Shown here piece after piece: positions 1-6,866 of a DNA stretch of 9,553 bases. Numbering within the stretch: the first letter of the stretch is position 1; each line of letters opens with the position of its first letter. The notes below the pieces were generated by a model. The model did not search any database, was not told the DNA's origin, and saw only the letters and a program-made list of their open reading frames with translations. Both the position numbers and the translations under genes were made by a program. Location: contig JBDTLT010000211.1 of assembly GCA_039934635.1 (NCBI GenBank), positions 1 through 9,553 of the forward strand. Direction: 5' to 3'. The stretch comes from DATLFA01 sp039934635 (GTDB lineage: Bacteria > Actinomycetota > Acidimicrobiia > Acidimicrobiales > WLNW01).

Positions 1-608
1 CGGGCATTGCATTCGATGCCGCGGAGGCGCATCAGTCCGAGGAACGCTTCTCGGTCGAACCATGTCCTCGCCTGTTGCGTGGGGAAATGCTCGAAGAGCA
101 GATCGACCTTGCGCGCGGCGAGCGCATCGTCGATTTCGACATAGACGTGGGGAGTGTGCAGATCGCCGTCGTACTTGACGATCTCGTACTCGAATATCGG
201 ATGGTCGCGAAAGAGTTGCAGCGCCATTTCGGCCAGCAGACGGTGGTCCTGATGCAGATCGTCACGGTGGGGACAAAAGACGATGTCGGGCTGGAACGGG
301 CGGGCGTGCCGATCGAGCAGCTCTCGCACTGCGAGCACGTGCTGGGGCAAGACATTCTCGGGCAGGTCGGCGATGGCGATTGTGAGGTTGCCGGCATCCG
401 CGCAGAACGCCCGAACCGACGTCTCTGCCTCGCGTTGGCGTACGGCGTTCGACGCGCACACGATCCAGCACACTTCCGCTCCGGGGTGCGCCGCCAGCAG
501 GTGCAGGATCGTGCCGCCGGCGCCGATCTCGATGTCGTCGCTGTGCGCGCCGATGCAGAGGACGCGCAACGGGCGGTCGGCCGGTTGCGCGACGACCAGT
601 TTCAGCAC
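1..608 (-). CDS. PIG-L (LmbE-like) deacetylase, 3' end cut by window edge
   Basis: Zinc-dependent N-deacetylase of the PIG-L/LmbE family, which removes an acetyl group from an N-acetylated sugar or sugar conjugate in the cytoplasm. 202 residues are visible; comparable proteins run to roughly 220-240, so only a short C-terminal piece is missing. The signature GAHSDDIEIGAGGT lies at residues 20-33. By family analogy H22 and D25 bind zinc, D24 is the general base, and the second motif HRDDLHQDH (114-122) supplies H122. The later stretch YEIVKYDGDL (141-150) and the end LMRLRGIECNA (192-202) are typical of the subgroup found in surface-sugar clusters. I chose the GTG at 608-606: it overlaps the preceding gene's stop by 7 bases (GTGCTGA), implying translational coupling, and leaves a normal short lead-in before the first motif. 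In-frame GTGs at 638 and 641 are possible alternatives; no clear ribosome binding site decides between them. The exact substrate is unknown. Confidence 0.9.
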   Translation of the reverse strand, partial: MLKLVVAQPADRPLRVLCIGAHSDDIEIGAGGTILHLLAAHPGAEVCWIVCASNAVRQREAETSVRAFCADAGNLTIAIADLPENVLPQHVLAVRELLDRHARPFQPDIVFCPHRDDLHQDHRLLAEMALQLFRDHPIFEYEIVKYDGDLHTPHVYVEIDDALAARKVDLLFEHFPTQQARTWFDREAFLGLMRLRGIECNA

Positions 609-1393
609 GGTTGGCCGTCGTGCTTCCAGACGGCCCACCACGGGGTGCCGTTGAGATAGAGGTCCTCGACGAGTTGCCGCTCTTTGAACGTGTCGACGCC
701 GATCCAGTTGCCAGTGTGGCGGTAGCAGCTGAGCTTGCCCTTGTCGGCGAGCCGCGGGAAGGTGCCACCGACGAGGTCTTCACCGGGCCGGAGCTCGTCG
801 AAGATCTCTTCGCCCAGAACGATGTAGCCACCGTTGATCCACATGCCCGATGTGTTGACGGGGCCGACGTGGCGCACGGTGCCCGACTCGTCGGCGTCGA
901 CCACGTGGAACGACGTGGTGGGCGGCACGACCGTCATGGTCGCGGTGGCGTCCATGGCGTGGTGCTGGTCGATCACTGCCGGAAGGTAGAGGTCGGTGAG
1001 ACAATCGGCGTAATTGCACATGAACGTGTCGACACCATGGAGATGGTCTCGGACACGCCGCAGGCGTTCACCGATCTCACTGTTGAGACCGGTGTTGACG
1101 AACGTGATGCGCCAACTGTCGAGATCGGTGTTGAGCATCTCGACCTCTTCGCCGCCCTTGGCCATGACGAAGTCGTTGCTCAACCATTCTTTGTACTCGA
1201 GGAAGTATTCCTTGATCTGACGATCGCCGTAGCCGAGGCACAAGATGAAGTCGTCATGACCGAAGTGGGCGTAGTACTTCATCATGTGCCACAGGATGGG
1301 TCGTGGACCGACGGGTACGAGGGGCTTCGGTACGCGCTCGGAGAAGTCGCGCATCCGCATGCCTTGGCCGCCGCAGAAGATCACGACCTTCAT
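602..1393 (-). CDS. Sugar-1-phosphate nucleotidyltransferase (glucose-1-phosphate cytidylyltransferase-like)
   Basis: Activates a sugar 1-phosphate with a nucleoside triphosphate to give an NDP-sugar, the first step of deoxysugar biosynthesis. The 263-residue protein has the Rossmann-like nucleotidyltransferase start: GGQGMRMRDFSERVPKP (8-24) carries the nucleotide-binding Gly/Arg loop and the substrate Lys (K23), and PILWHMMKYY (32-41) follows. NYADCLTDL (127-135) is the metal-site motif with D130 as the likely Mg ligand; RfbF relatives read GDG or SDG here, so A129/C131 are mild variants. Length matches RfbF (about 255-260). The motif order resembles RfbF more than the thymidylyltransferase RmlA, so CTP is the likelier nucleotide, but this is inference. 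The gene starts 4 bases after the methyltransferase stop, with GAGG about 12 bases upstream of the ATG, and its stop overlaps the deacetylase start. One operon is clearly implied. Confidence 0.92.
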   Translation of the reverse strand: MKVVIFCGGQGMRMRDFSERVPKPLVPVGPRPILWHMMKYYAHFGHDDFILCLGYGDRQIKEYFLEYKEWLSNDFVMAKGGEEVEMLNTDLDSWRITFVNTGLNSEIGERLRRVRDHLHGVDTFMCNYADCLTDLYLPAVIDQHHAMDATATMTVVPPTTSFHVVDADESGTVRHVGPVNTSGMWINGGYIVLGEEIFDELRPGEDLVGGTFPRLADKGKLSCYRHTGNWIGVDTFKERQLVEDLYLNGTPWWAVWKHDGQPC

Positions 1394-1397
1394 CAGA

Positions 1398-2642
1398 TCA
1401 CCACACCTCGGTCGTCGGAATCGGGACCACGAATTGACCGCCCCACTCCCGTATCCCTGACAGCTGTTCCGAGATCTCGTCGCGGAGATTCCAGGGCAGG
1501 ATCAACACGTAATCGGGACGAGCCTCCCACAATGCGTCGACTGGCAGCACCGGAATGTGAGAACCCGGGCAGAACCGACCGACTTTGTAGGGGTTTCGGT
1601 CTACGACGAAGTCGACGAAATCGGGGCCGATGCCGCAATAGTTCAGCATCGTCATGCCCTTGCCGGCGGCGCCGTAGCCCACCACGCTCTTGCCCCGGCG
1701 CTTGGCGTCGATGAGGAAGCTGAGCAGGGTCCGCTTGGTCTCCTTGACCTGCTCGTCGAAACGGAGATGCGCGGAACGATCGATGTAGCCGAGTGCCCGT
1801 TCGCGCTCGCGCAACGAGCCCACGCGATCGGTGACGGGCAGCGCGGAGTTGTCGGTGTGTCGCGCGTAGATGCGCAGCGAGCCGCCGTGGGTCGGAAGCT
1901 CGTCGACATCGAAGATCGTCAGGCCGTGGCGAGCGAACAGTTGCTCGGTCGACCACAACGAGAAGTACGAGTAATGCTCGTGGTAGATCGTGTCGAACTG
2001 GTTGCCCTCGATCAGCCGCTGCAGATGGGGGAACTCGATCGTGATGACGCCTTTGTCGGCGAGCAACGTCGCCATGCCGGCGACGAACGGATTGAGGTCG
2101 GGGATTTGCGCGAGCACGTTCTTACCCGCGAGCAGATCGGCGCGCACACCGTCGGCAACGAGCTTCTCTGCGAGTTGCTTGTCGAAGAACTCTGCGAGCG
2201 TGTTGACGCCCTTCGCTTGGGCGACCTCGGCAATATTGCGGGCCGGCTCGATGCCCAGTACGGGCACACCCATCTCGACGAACCACTGCAACATATAGCC
2301 ATCGTTCGAGGCGACCTCGACGACGAGACTGTCTGGCCCGAGATCGAAGCGCTCTTTCATATCGTGCGCGTAACGACGCACATGGTCGACCCATGAGTCG
2401 GAATACGACGAGAAATACGCGTATTCCTCGAAGATGTTCTCAGGGGCGACCTGATCGCCGATTTGAACGAGGCAGCACTTCGAACACGCCCATGTGACAA
2501 GGGGGTAGAACGGCTCCATCGCTTCGGCTTCGTCCTGTGTCAGGAAACGCTGACAAGGCGGATGCATCCCGAGATCGACAACTTGCTCGGTGAGCGTCTC
2601 ACCGCACGAGCGACAGCGACCACCGGTTCTTGCGGCATACAC
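1398..2642 (-). CDS. NDP-sugar C-methyltransferase (TylC3/TcaB9-like, SAM-dependent)
   Basis: Transfers a methyl group from SAM to carbon (usually C3) of an NDP-4-keto-deoxysugar, creating a branched sugar. All three family domains are present in 414 residues: an N-terminal zinc-binding domain with C10/C13 and C53/C56; a central SAM-binding fold with VVEVASNDGYML (107-118) and GIEPARNIAEVA (130-141); and the family C-terminal domain with VVGYGAAGKGMTMLNY near residues 314-329. The active-site stretch YHEHYSYF (220-227) matches the catalytic Tyr-x-Glu-His of TcaB9, giving H223 as the likely base. A second TcaB9 active-site His (H181 as I recall) corresponds here to Q179 in NVLAQIPD. The GTG start at 2642-2640 is fixed by a strong AGGAGGT eight bases upstream. 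It is the first gene of the three-gene sugar operon. The family is certain; the actual sugar and methylation position are not. Confidence 0.93.
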   Translation of the reverse strand: MYAARTGGRCRSCGETLTEQVVDLGMHPPCQRFLTQDEAEAMEPFYPLVTWACSKCCLVQIGDQVAPENIFEEYAYFSSYSDSWVDHVRRYAHDMKERFDLGPDSLVVEVASNDGYMLQWFVEMGVPVLGIEPARNIAEVAQAKGVNTLAEFFDKQLAEKLVADGVRADLLAGKNVLAQIPDLNPFVAGMATLLADKGVITIEFPHLQRLIEGNQFDTIYHEHYSYFSLWSTEQLFARHGLTIFDVDELPTHGGSLRIYARHTDNSALPVTDRVGSLRERERALGYIDRSAHLRFDEQVKETKRTLLSFLIDAKRRGKSVVGYGAAGKGMTMLNYCGIGPDFVDFVVDRNPYKVGRFCPGSHIPVLPVDALWEARPDYVLILPWNLRDEISEQLSGIREWGGQFVVPIPTTEVW

Positions 2643-2650
2643 GAGCCACG

Positions 2651-2657
2651 ACCTCCT
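2651..2657 (-). promoter_or_regulatory. Strong ribosome binding site of the C-methyltransferase
   Basis: On the minus strand AGGAGGT is followed by an 8-base spacer and then GTG (2642-2640). This near-perfect anti-16S match settles the GTG start, and it contrasts with the divergent gene at 2770, which has no such site. Confidence 0.85.
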
Positions 2658-2756
2658 GGGGTAGGTTCCTTTTTATCGGTGCAACGGTGTCTTTTCCTGA
2701 TCCAATCGACCCGAATCCAGTTGTGGTGGACGCGCGAGCCGACCGATCGGGCGCGC

Positions 2757-2762
2757 TACCCT
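2757..2762 (+). promoter_or_regulatory. Putative -10 box for leaderless transcription of the aminopeptidase gene
   Basis: TACCCT fits the actinobacterial TANNNT -10 consensus. Seven bases separate it from the ATG at 2770, so transcription would begin at or next to the start codon, and no Shine-Dalgarno sequence precedes that ATG. No clear -35 hexamer is visible. The same arrangement recurs before the gene at 5756. Inferred from spacing only. Confidence 0.45.
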
Positions 2763-2769
2763 CACGCCG

Positions 2770-4059
2770 ATGAGCACGTTGGGCGAAGGCGAGAGCCGAA
2801 TGTGGCGGCTCGTGGAGGATCTGTTTCCCCTTTTTCGCGCCGCCACCGGGCCGGGCGTCCGGGCGACATTGGCGAGGATCGCCGACGAACTACCGCTCGA
2901 GGTGCACGAGGTCCCGAGCGGCACCCCCGTCCTCGACTGGACCGTCCCCGACGAATGGTCGGTTCGGGAGGCCTGGATCGAGGGACCGGACGGTCGCCGG
3001 TTCGCCGATATCCGCGACACGAACCTCCATTTGATGAGCTACAGCCGTCCGGTCCGCGGTCGTTTCAGCCGCGCGGAGCTCGACGCGCATTTGTACTCCA
3101 TTCCCGAGCGGCCGCAGGCCGTGCCATTCAGGGTGTCGCTGTTCGGCAGCTCGTGGGGCTTCTGCGTCGCGCACGCCGAACGCGCGGCCCTCATCGACGG
3201 TGACTACGAAGTGTGTGTCGACTCGACGTTGGCGCCGGGCTCGCTCACCTATGGCGAGATGGTGCTGCCGGGAGAAACGAACGACGAGATCCTGCTGACG
3301 ACGCACATCTGTCACCCTTCGATGGCCAACGACAATCTCAGTGGTATTGCGGTGCTGACGGATGTCGGCCGCCGACTGGCCAATCGCTCGCGGCGGTTCA
3401 CGTATCGCCTCTTGTTCATCCCGGGCACCATCGGTTCGATCACGTGGCTCGCCACCCACCGAGACATCGTGCCTCGTGTCCGGCATGGTCTCGTTTTGAC
3501 TGGGCTCGGGGATGGCTCGGTGTTGCAGTACAAGCGCAGTCGCCGGGGTACGACCGCCACCGATCGCGCGGCAGAAATCGTGATGCGCGACAGAGGCGTC
3601 GGTGACCGGTGCATCCCTTTTTCGCCGTACGGGTACGACGAGCGCCAGTTCTGCTCACCTGGTTTCGACCTCGCGGTCGGCCGCCTTTCCCGGTCGCTCC
3701 ACGGAGAGTTCCCCGAATATCACACGAGCGACGACAACCTTTCGTTCATCGACGAGGGTCGGCTGCTGGATGCCACTGACGCCGTCGACGCGATGCTCGG
3801 GGTCCTGGAGACAAATCGCACGCTGCTCAATCTCTCGCCAGAGGGTGAACCACAGTTGGGCCGGCGAGGTCTGTACACCACCCTCGGGGGAGGGATCGAC
3901 TCGAAGTCGATGGAGATGGTGCTGCTATGGGTGCTGAGCGACAGCGACGGTTCCAAGGATCTCATCGACATCGCCGACCACTGTGGGTTTCCCTACGCGC
4001 AGGTCGAACGCGCCGCTTGCGCGCTCGAGGCGGCGGGTTTGCTCAAGACGATCGGCTGA
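2770..4059 (+). CDS. DUF2172/DUF4910-type M28-like zinc aminopeptidase with C-terminal winged helix
   Basis: 429-residue member of the putative aminopeptidase family known as DUF4910/DUF2172 with an appended helix-turn-helix domain. The N-terminus LFPLFRAATGPGVRATL (18-34) and the segment EVPSGTPVLDWTVPDEW (47-63) are hallmarks. The metal-site region is HICHPSMANDNLSG (179-192), with H182 and D188 the probable ligands; further candidates are D290/E291 in PYGYDERQ (286-293) and H318 in EYHTSDDN (316-323). FIPGTIGSITWL (216-227) is another conserved block. Residues from about 370 to the end look like the winged-helix domain. There is no signal peptide, so the protein is probably cytoplasmic. 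Relatives often sit in surface-polysaccharide or nonulosonate-type clusters, consistent with the adjacent sugar operon, though peptidase activity is not established for most of them. The start is supported by the family N-terminus and the leaderless-type box. The gene converges on the next gene with only 7 bases between their stops. Confidence 0.88.
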   Translation: MSTLGEGESRMWRLVEDLFPLFRAATGPGVRATLARIADELPLEVHEVPSGTPVLDWTVPDEWSVREAWIEGPDGRRFADIRDTNLHLMSYSRPVRGRFSRAELDAHLYSIPERPQAVPFRVSLFGSSWGFCVAHAERAALIDGDYEVCVDSTLAPGSLTYGEMVLPGETNDEILLTTHICHPSMANDNLSGIAVLTDVGRRLANRSRRFTYRLLFIPGTIGSITWLATHRDIVPRVRHGLVLTGLGDGSVLQYKRSRRGTTATDRAAEIVMRDRGVGDRCIPFSPYGYDERQFCSPGFDLAVGRLSRSLHGEFPEYHTSDDNLSFIDEGRLLDATDAVDAMLGVLETNRTLLNLSPEGEPQLGRRGLYTTLGGGIDSKSMEMVLLWVLSDSDGSKDLIDIADHCGFPYAQVERAACALEAAGLLKTIG

Positions 4060-4066
4060 GTCGGAC

Positions 4067-4528
4067 TCACTCGCCGTCGTCGGTGATCGTTGCCCTTTGC
4101 GACGGGTTCATGCCGGCATGCGCGGCCGCGCCCGCGGTGGCGACACTGCCGGCAGCGGCCTCTGCGCGCATGTGCGGCACGAGCATCGACAGCGACGAGA
4201 TCATTCCGTATCCGCAGTACGCGACCAGCTGCAGCACGATCTCTTCGAGCTCGTCGAGCGAGAGCTCGCCCAATTCGTGCGCGCGCCGAAACTGGATCTC
4301 GACTTTGTCGGCATTGCCGGTCGCCGCGAGCACGCCCATGATCACCAGACGCCGGTCTCTCACCGACAGTGCCTCACGGCCCCACGTCTCGGCGAAGAGA
4401 TGGCGCATCATTTGGGCGACGTAGAGGCTGGCGTTGGGGTCGGGCTGGGGCATGTCGTCGCCGTAGACGGCGCGGTACATCTCGAATCCGCGCTCGACGC
4501 GCTGGGCTTCGTAGTCGGCTTCGTTCAT
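4067..4528 (-). CDS. Carboxymuconolactone decarboxylase (CMD) family protein
   Basis: 153-residue small all-helical protein of the CMD superfamily, which includes 4-carboxymuconolactone decarboxylase (protocatechuate branch of the beta-ketoadipate pathway) and AhpD peroxidases. The core RRLVIMGVLAATGNADKVEI (59-78) followed by RRAHELGELSLDELEEIVLQL (81-101) and AYCGYG (103-108) is diagnostic. The only cysteine is C105; the AhpD CxxC pair is absent, so a thiol peroxidase role is unlikely. The N-terminal lead and an Ala-rich tail of about 35 residues lie outside the core. Its ATG overlaps the epoxide hydrolase stop as ATGA, with GAAAGG seven bases upstream, so the two proteins are translationally coupled and probably act on related compounds. 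Many such proteins lie outside the classical pathway, so decarboxylase activity is unproven. Confidence 0.85.
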   Translation of the reverse strand: MNEADYEAQRVERGFEMYRAVYGDDMPQPDPNASLYVAQMMRHLFAETWGREALSVRDRRLVIMGVLAATGNADKVEIQFRRAHELGELSLDELEEIVLQLVAYCGYGMISSLSMLVPHMRAEAAAGSVATAGAAAHAGMNPSQRATITDDGE

Positions 4529-5727
4529 GCGCGGACCTTTCGGAAGAAGCTGCGGACGTCGTCGACGAAGAGGTCCGGCTCTTCCATCGCGGCGAAGTGC
4601 CCTCCGCGCGGCATGTCGGACCAGTGAATGACGTTGTTGTCACGCTCGACCCATCGCCGCGGCGCGGCGATGATCTCTTGCGGGTAGTCGCCCACGCCGA
4701 CGGGGATGTGGGTGATCGGTGGCGGTACGACCGCGCCGGAGGTGATCGACTCGTAGTAGAGGCGAGCCGCGGATCCGGCCGTACCCGTGAACCAATAGAG
4801 CGCAACGTTGGTGAGCAATGCGTCGCGCGACACCGCGTCTTCGACCGAGCCGTTGTTGTCGGTCCACGCGTAGAACTTTTCGACGATCCAACTCAACAAC
4901 CCTGCGGGCGAATCGTTGAGACCGTAGGCGAGAGTCTGCGGTCGCGTCGATTGGATCGCGACATAGCCGGAGCCCGTTTTGAAGTAGTCGGCGGCTCGCG
5001 CGAGGTGGGCGAGCTCGCGCTCGGTCAGCCCGTCCATTTCACCGGGTGCGCCGCTCGCCGCCGCGGTCCACATGTTGACGTGGATCCCGCACACGTGTTC
5101 GCGGTCGACATCCGCGAGGTGACGCGAGACGAACGATCCCCAGTCGCCACCTTGGGCGCCGTAGCGGTCGTAGTCCAGGCGTTGCATCAACACGGCCCAT
5201 GCTTGGGCGATGCGCCGCACACTCCATCCGGCAGCCTTGGTCGGGCCGGAGAACGCATAGCCCGGTAACGATGGGACGACGACATGGAACGCGTCGCGGG
5301 GTTCACCGCCATGGGCCCGGGGGTTGCGCAACGGTTCGATCACGTCGAGGAACTCGACGATCGATCCGGGCCAGCCGTGCGTGAGGATCAGCGGCAGCGC
5401 GTCGGGCTCGGGCGAACGGGCGTGGATGAAATGAACGTTTTCGCCATCGATCGTGGTGGTGTACTGATCGAACGCGTTGATGCGGGCCTCTTGCGCTCGC
5501 CAGTCGTACTGATCGGCCCAGTAGTCGACCAGCTCGCGCAGGTAGGCCATGTCGGTGCCGAAGTCCCACCCGGTGCCGGGAATCTGATCGGGAAGTCGGG
5601 CATCGTGTAGTCGCTCACGGAGATCGGCCAACTCGGCGTCGGTGATGGTGATACGGAAGGGTTGCAGGGCCTGAGCGGCCCCCGGCTGAGCGGGGAGACT
5701 GTCCACGGCGGCAGGGTAATCGGTCAT
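4525..5727 (-). CDS. Epoxide hydrolase (EHN domain plus alpha/beta hydrolase)
   Basis: 400-residue alpha/beta hydrolase of the microsomal/juvenile-hormone epoxide hydrolase family, converting an epoxide to a vicinal diol. The N-terminal EHN domain spans about residues 22-130: FRITITDAELADLRERL (24-40) and LPDQIPGTGWDFGTDMAYL (45-63). The oxyanion motif is HGWPGS (117-122), the nucleophile D195 sits in QGGDWGS (192-198), H377 in RGGHFAAMEEP (374-384) is the base, and E351 in DYPQEI is the likely charge-relay acid. Tyrosines near YYES (324-327) may activate the epoxide. The full triad suggests an active enzyme. I chose ATG 5727; a GTG at 5781 would add 18 non-family residues and overlap the divergent gene. 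The start has only a weak GGCGG five bases upstream. No signal peptide or membrane anchor is seen, unlike mammalian microsomal enzymes. First gene of a coupled pair; substrate unknown. Confidence 0.92.
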   Translation of the reverse strand: MTDYPAAVDSLPAQPGAAQALQPFRITITDAELADLRERLHDARLPDQIPGTGWDFGTDMAYLRELVDYWADQYDWRAQEARINAFDQYTTTIDGENVHFIHARSPEPDALPLILTHGWPGSIVEFLDVIEPLRNPRAHGGEPRDAFHVVVPSLPGYAFSGPTKAAGWSVRRIAQAWAVLMQRLDYDRYGAQGGDWGSFVSRHLADVDREHVCGIHVNMWTAAASGAPGEMDGLTERELAHLARAADYFKTGSGYVAIQSTRPQTLAYGLNDSPAGLLSWIVEKFYAWTDNNGSVEDAVSRDALLTNVALYWFTGTAGSAARLYYESITSGAVVPPPITHIPVGVGDYPQEIIAAPRRWVERDNNVIHWSDMPRGGHFAAMEEPDLFVDDVRSFFRKVRA

Positions 5728-5743
5728 CGAATCCGCCGCTTGG

Positions 5744-5749
5744 TACGCT
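5744..5749 (+). promoter_or_regulatory. Putative -10 box for leaderless transcription of the UGSC operon
   Basis: TACGCT matches TANNNT and is followed by exactly six bases and then the ATG at 5756, which would place the transcription start on the A of the start codon. There is no Shine-Dalgarno sequence. The divergent epoxide hydrolase start lies only 28 bases away, so its promoter must overlap this one. Confidence 0.5.
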
Positions 5750-5755
5750 GCCGCG

Positions 5756-6847
5756 ATGACCTCGGATCTGCAGGCGCGCACGCTTGCCGTAGACGACGCG
5801 GATGATCCGATCGAGTTCTGCTACGAGCAAGGTTGGACCGATGGCTTGCCCGTCGTCCCGCCGACGCCCGACAAGGTGCGGCGCTCCATTGCCGCGTGCG
5901 GCCGCGCCGGCGACGACATCGTGTGCGAGTACCCCGAACGAAATCGCGTCGTCACGGTCGAGCATGTCGCGATGAACGCGGTGATGGCGGGCTGCAAACC
6001 CGAGTACCTGCCGGTCGTGCTCGCAATCGTAGAGGCGATGGCCGAGCCGTCGTTCGGTTTGCACGCAGCCAACGCCACGACCGGTGGCTCGGCGGTGGGA
6101 TTCATCGTCAACGGCCCGGTGCGTACACAACTGGGCATGAACTCGCGCGGCAACGTGCTCGGCCCGGGCAACCGTGCCAACTCGACGATCGGGCGAGCGG
6201 TGCGCCTGACGCAGATCAATGCCATGGGGTCCGTACCCGGTGCGGGCAACGAAAATCTTGTCGGCGCGGGCGGCCGCCCCATTCTCGATCGAGCGACGGT
6301 CGGGCAGCCGGGCAAGTACGCCGGCTATCACATCGTCGAGAACGAAGAGGACTATCCCGCGCTGCGGCCGTTGCACGTAGAGCGGGGCTTCGCGGCCGAG
6401 CAGAGTGTGGTGACCGTGTTCGCCACGGTCGGGCACATGCAGATCTCGGTGCACGCCGAAGCGACGGCAGAGGCGATCGTCGAGACGTTGTGCCATTACT
6501 TCGTCGGCACGGGCCGCTTGGGCCGCACCGGCTTTCTCGTCGTCGTCATCCCGCCGGAAAACGCCGACATCTTCGTGCGCGATGGCTGGTCCAAGAGCGA
6601 CATCCGCCGAGCCATCTTCGACGGCACGACGCGCACGGCGGCGTGGGTCAAGCAACACGGTGGATCGCTCACCGGTGGTCTGATGGATCGCCGCGGTGCG
6701 GCGGTGCTGCCGGGCGACGACGACATACAAGTAGCCATCGCGGCGAGCGTCGACGACGTCTTGCTCGCTGTCGCCGGCGGGCCGGCAGGTGCATTCGTGC
6801 ACGCGTTGTTCCCGTATGGTGGCTATGCGACTCGTGAGATTCGATGA
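5756..6847 (+). CDS. Conserved protein of unknown function preceding the UGSC selenoprotein
   Basis: 363 residues; I recognise no characterised enzyme family. Recurrent-looking conserved blocks are GWTDGLPVVPPTPDKV (26-41), VEHVAMNAVMAGCKPEYLPVV (68-88, with C80), a Gly/Asn-rich stretch including NSRGNVLGPGNRANSTIGRA, VGQPGKYAGYHIVENEE and LHVERGF. I recall similar proteins as widespread uncharacterised neighbours of UGSC-family genes, but cannot verify this here. There is no signal peptide, transmembrane segment or CxxC motif. The many conserved Gly, Asn and Pro residues suggest a ligand- or cofactor-binding enzyme, but no nucleotide-binding consensus is obvious. The gene is first in a two-gene operon: its stop is 19 bases before the selenoprotein ATG. 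Plausible roles are partner or substrate enzyme of the selenoprotein, or a subunit of the same complex (inference). The ATG start is supported by the leaderless-type box directly upstream. Confidence 0.85.
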   Translation: MTSDLQARTLAVDDADDPIEFCYEQGWTDGLPVVPPTPDKVRRSIAACGRAGDDIVCEYPERNRVVTVEHVAMNAVMAGCKPEYLPVVLAIVEAMAEPSFGLHAANATTGGSAVGFIVNGPVRTQLGMNSRGNVLGPGNRANSTIGRAVRLTQINAMGSVPGAGNENLVGAGGRPILDRATVGQPGKYAGYHIVENEEDYPALRPLHVERGFAAEQSVVTVFATVGHMQISVHAEATAEAIVETLCHYFVGTGRLGRTGFLVVVIPPENADIFVRDGWSKSDIRRAIFDGTTRTAAWVKQHGGSLTGGLMDRRGAAVLPGDDDIQVAIAASVDDVLLAVAGGPAGAFVHALFPYGGYATREIR

Positions 6848-6854
6848 GCAGCAA

Positions 6855-6860
6855 GAGGGG
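6855..6860 (+). promoter_or_regulatory. Ribosome binding site fixing the selenoprotein start
   Basis: GAGGGG (within AAGAGGGGG) lies six bases before the ATG at 6867. This selects 6867 over an upstream in-frame start at 6789, which would overlap the preceding gene by about 60 bases and add 26 non-family residues. Confidence 0.75.
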
Positions 6861-6866
6861 GATGTC

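Larger units (their letters stand above)
2643..2769. other. Divergent intergenic region between the sugar operon and the aminopeptidase gene
   Basis: 127 bases separating two divergent start codons; it must hold promoters for both directions. For the plus gene a TACCCT -10-like box lies just before the ATG. For the minus operon, GATAAA (2677-2672) is a weak -10-like candidate about 30 bases upstream of the GTG, but I see no convincing -35 partner at normal spacing. I found no clear operator palindrome or hairpin. Confidence 0.4.

Noticed and set aside
262..831. Minus-strand frame spanning the deacetylase/nucleotidyltransferase junction
   Set aside because: Low-complexity Arg/Pro/Ser translation; the real deacetylase reads in another frame from GTG 608 with an intact family signature and no frameshift.
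611..1714. Long plus-strand open frame (367 codons) antisense to the nucleotidyltransferase and methyltransferase genes
   Set aside because: The opposite strand carries clear conserved enzymes. Long antisense frames are expected in GC-rich coding DNA, and this translation matches no family I recognise.
1557..2396. Plus-strand open frame of 279 codons inside the C-methyltransferase gene
   Set aside because: It is a shadow of a well-supported gene whose motifs cover this whole interval.
5728..5781. GTG start at 5781 for the epoxide hydrolase
   Set aside because: It would add 18 residues unlike the family and overlap the divergent gene by 26 bases; ATG 5727 is the better start.
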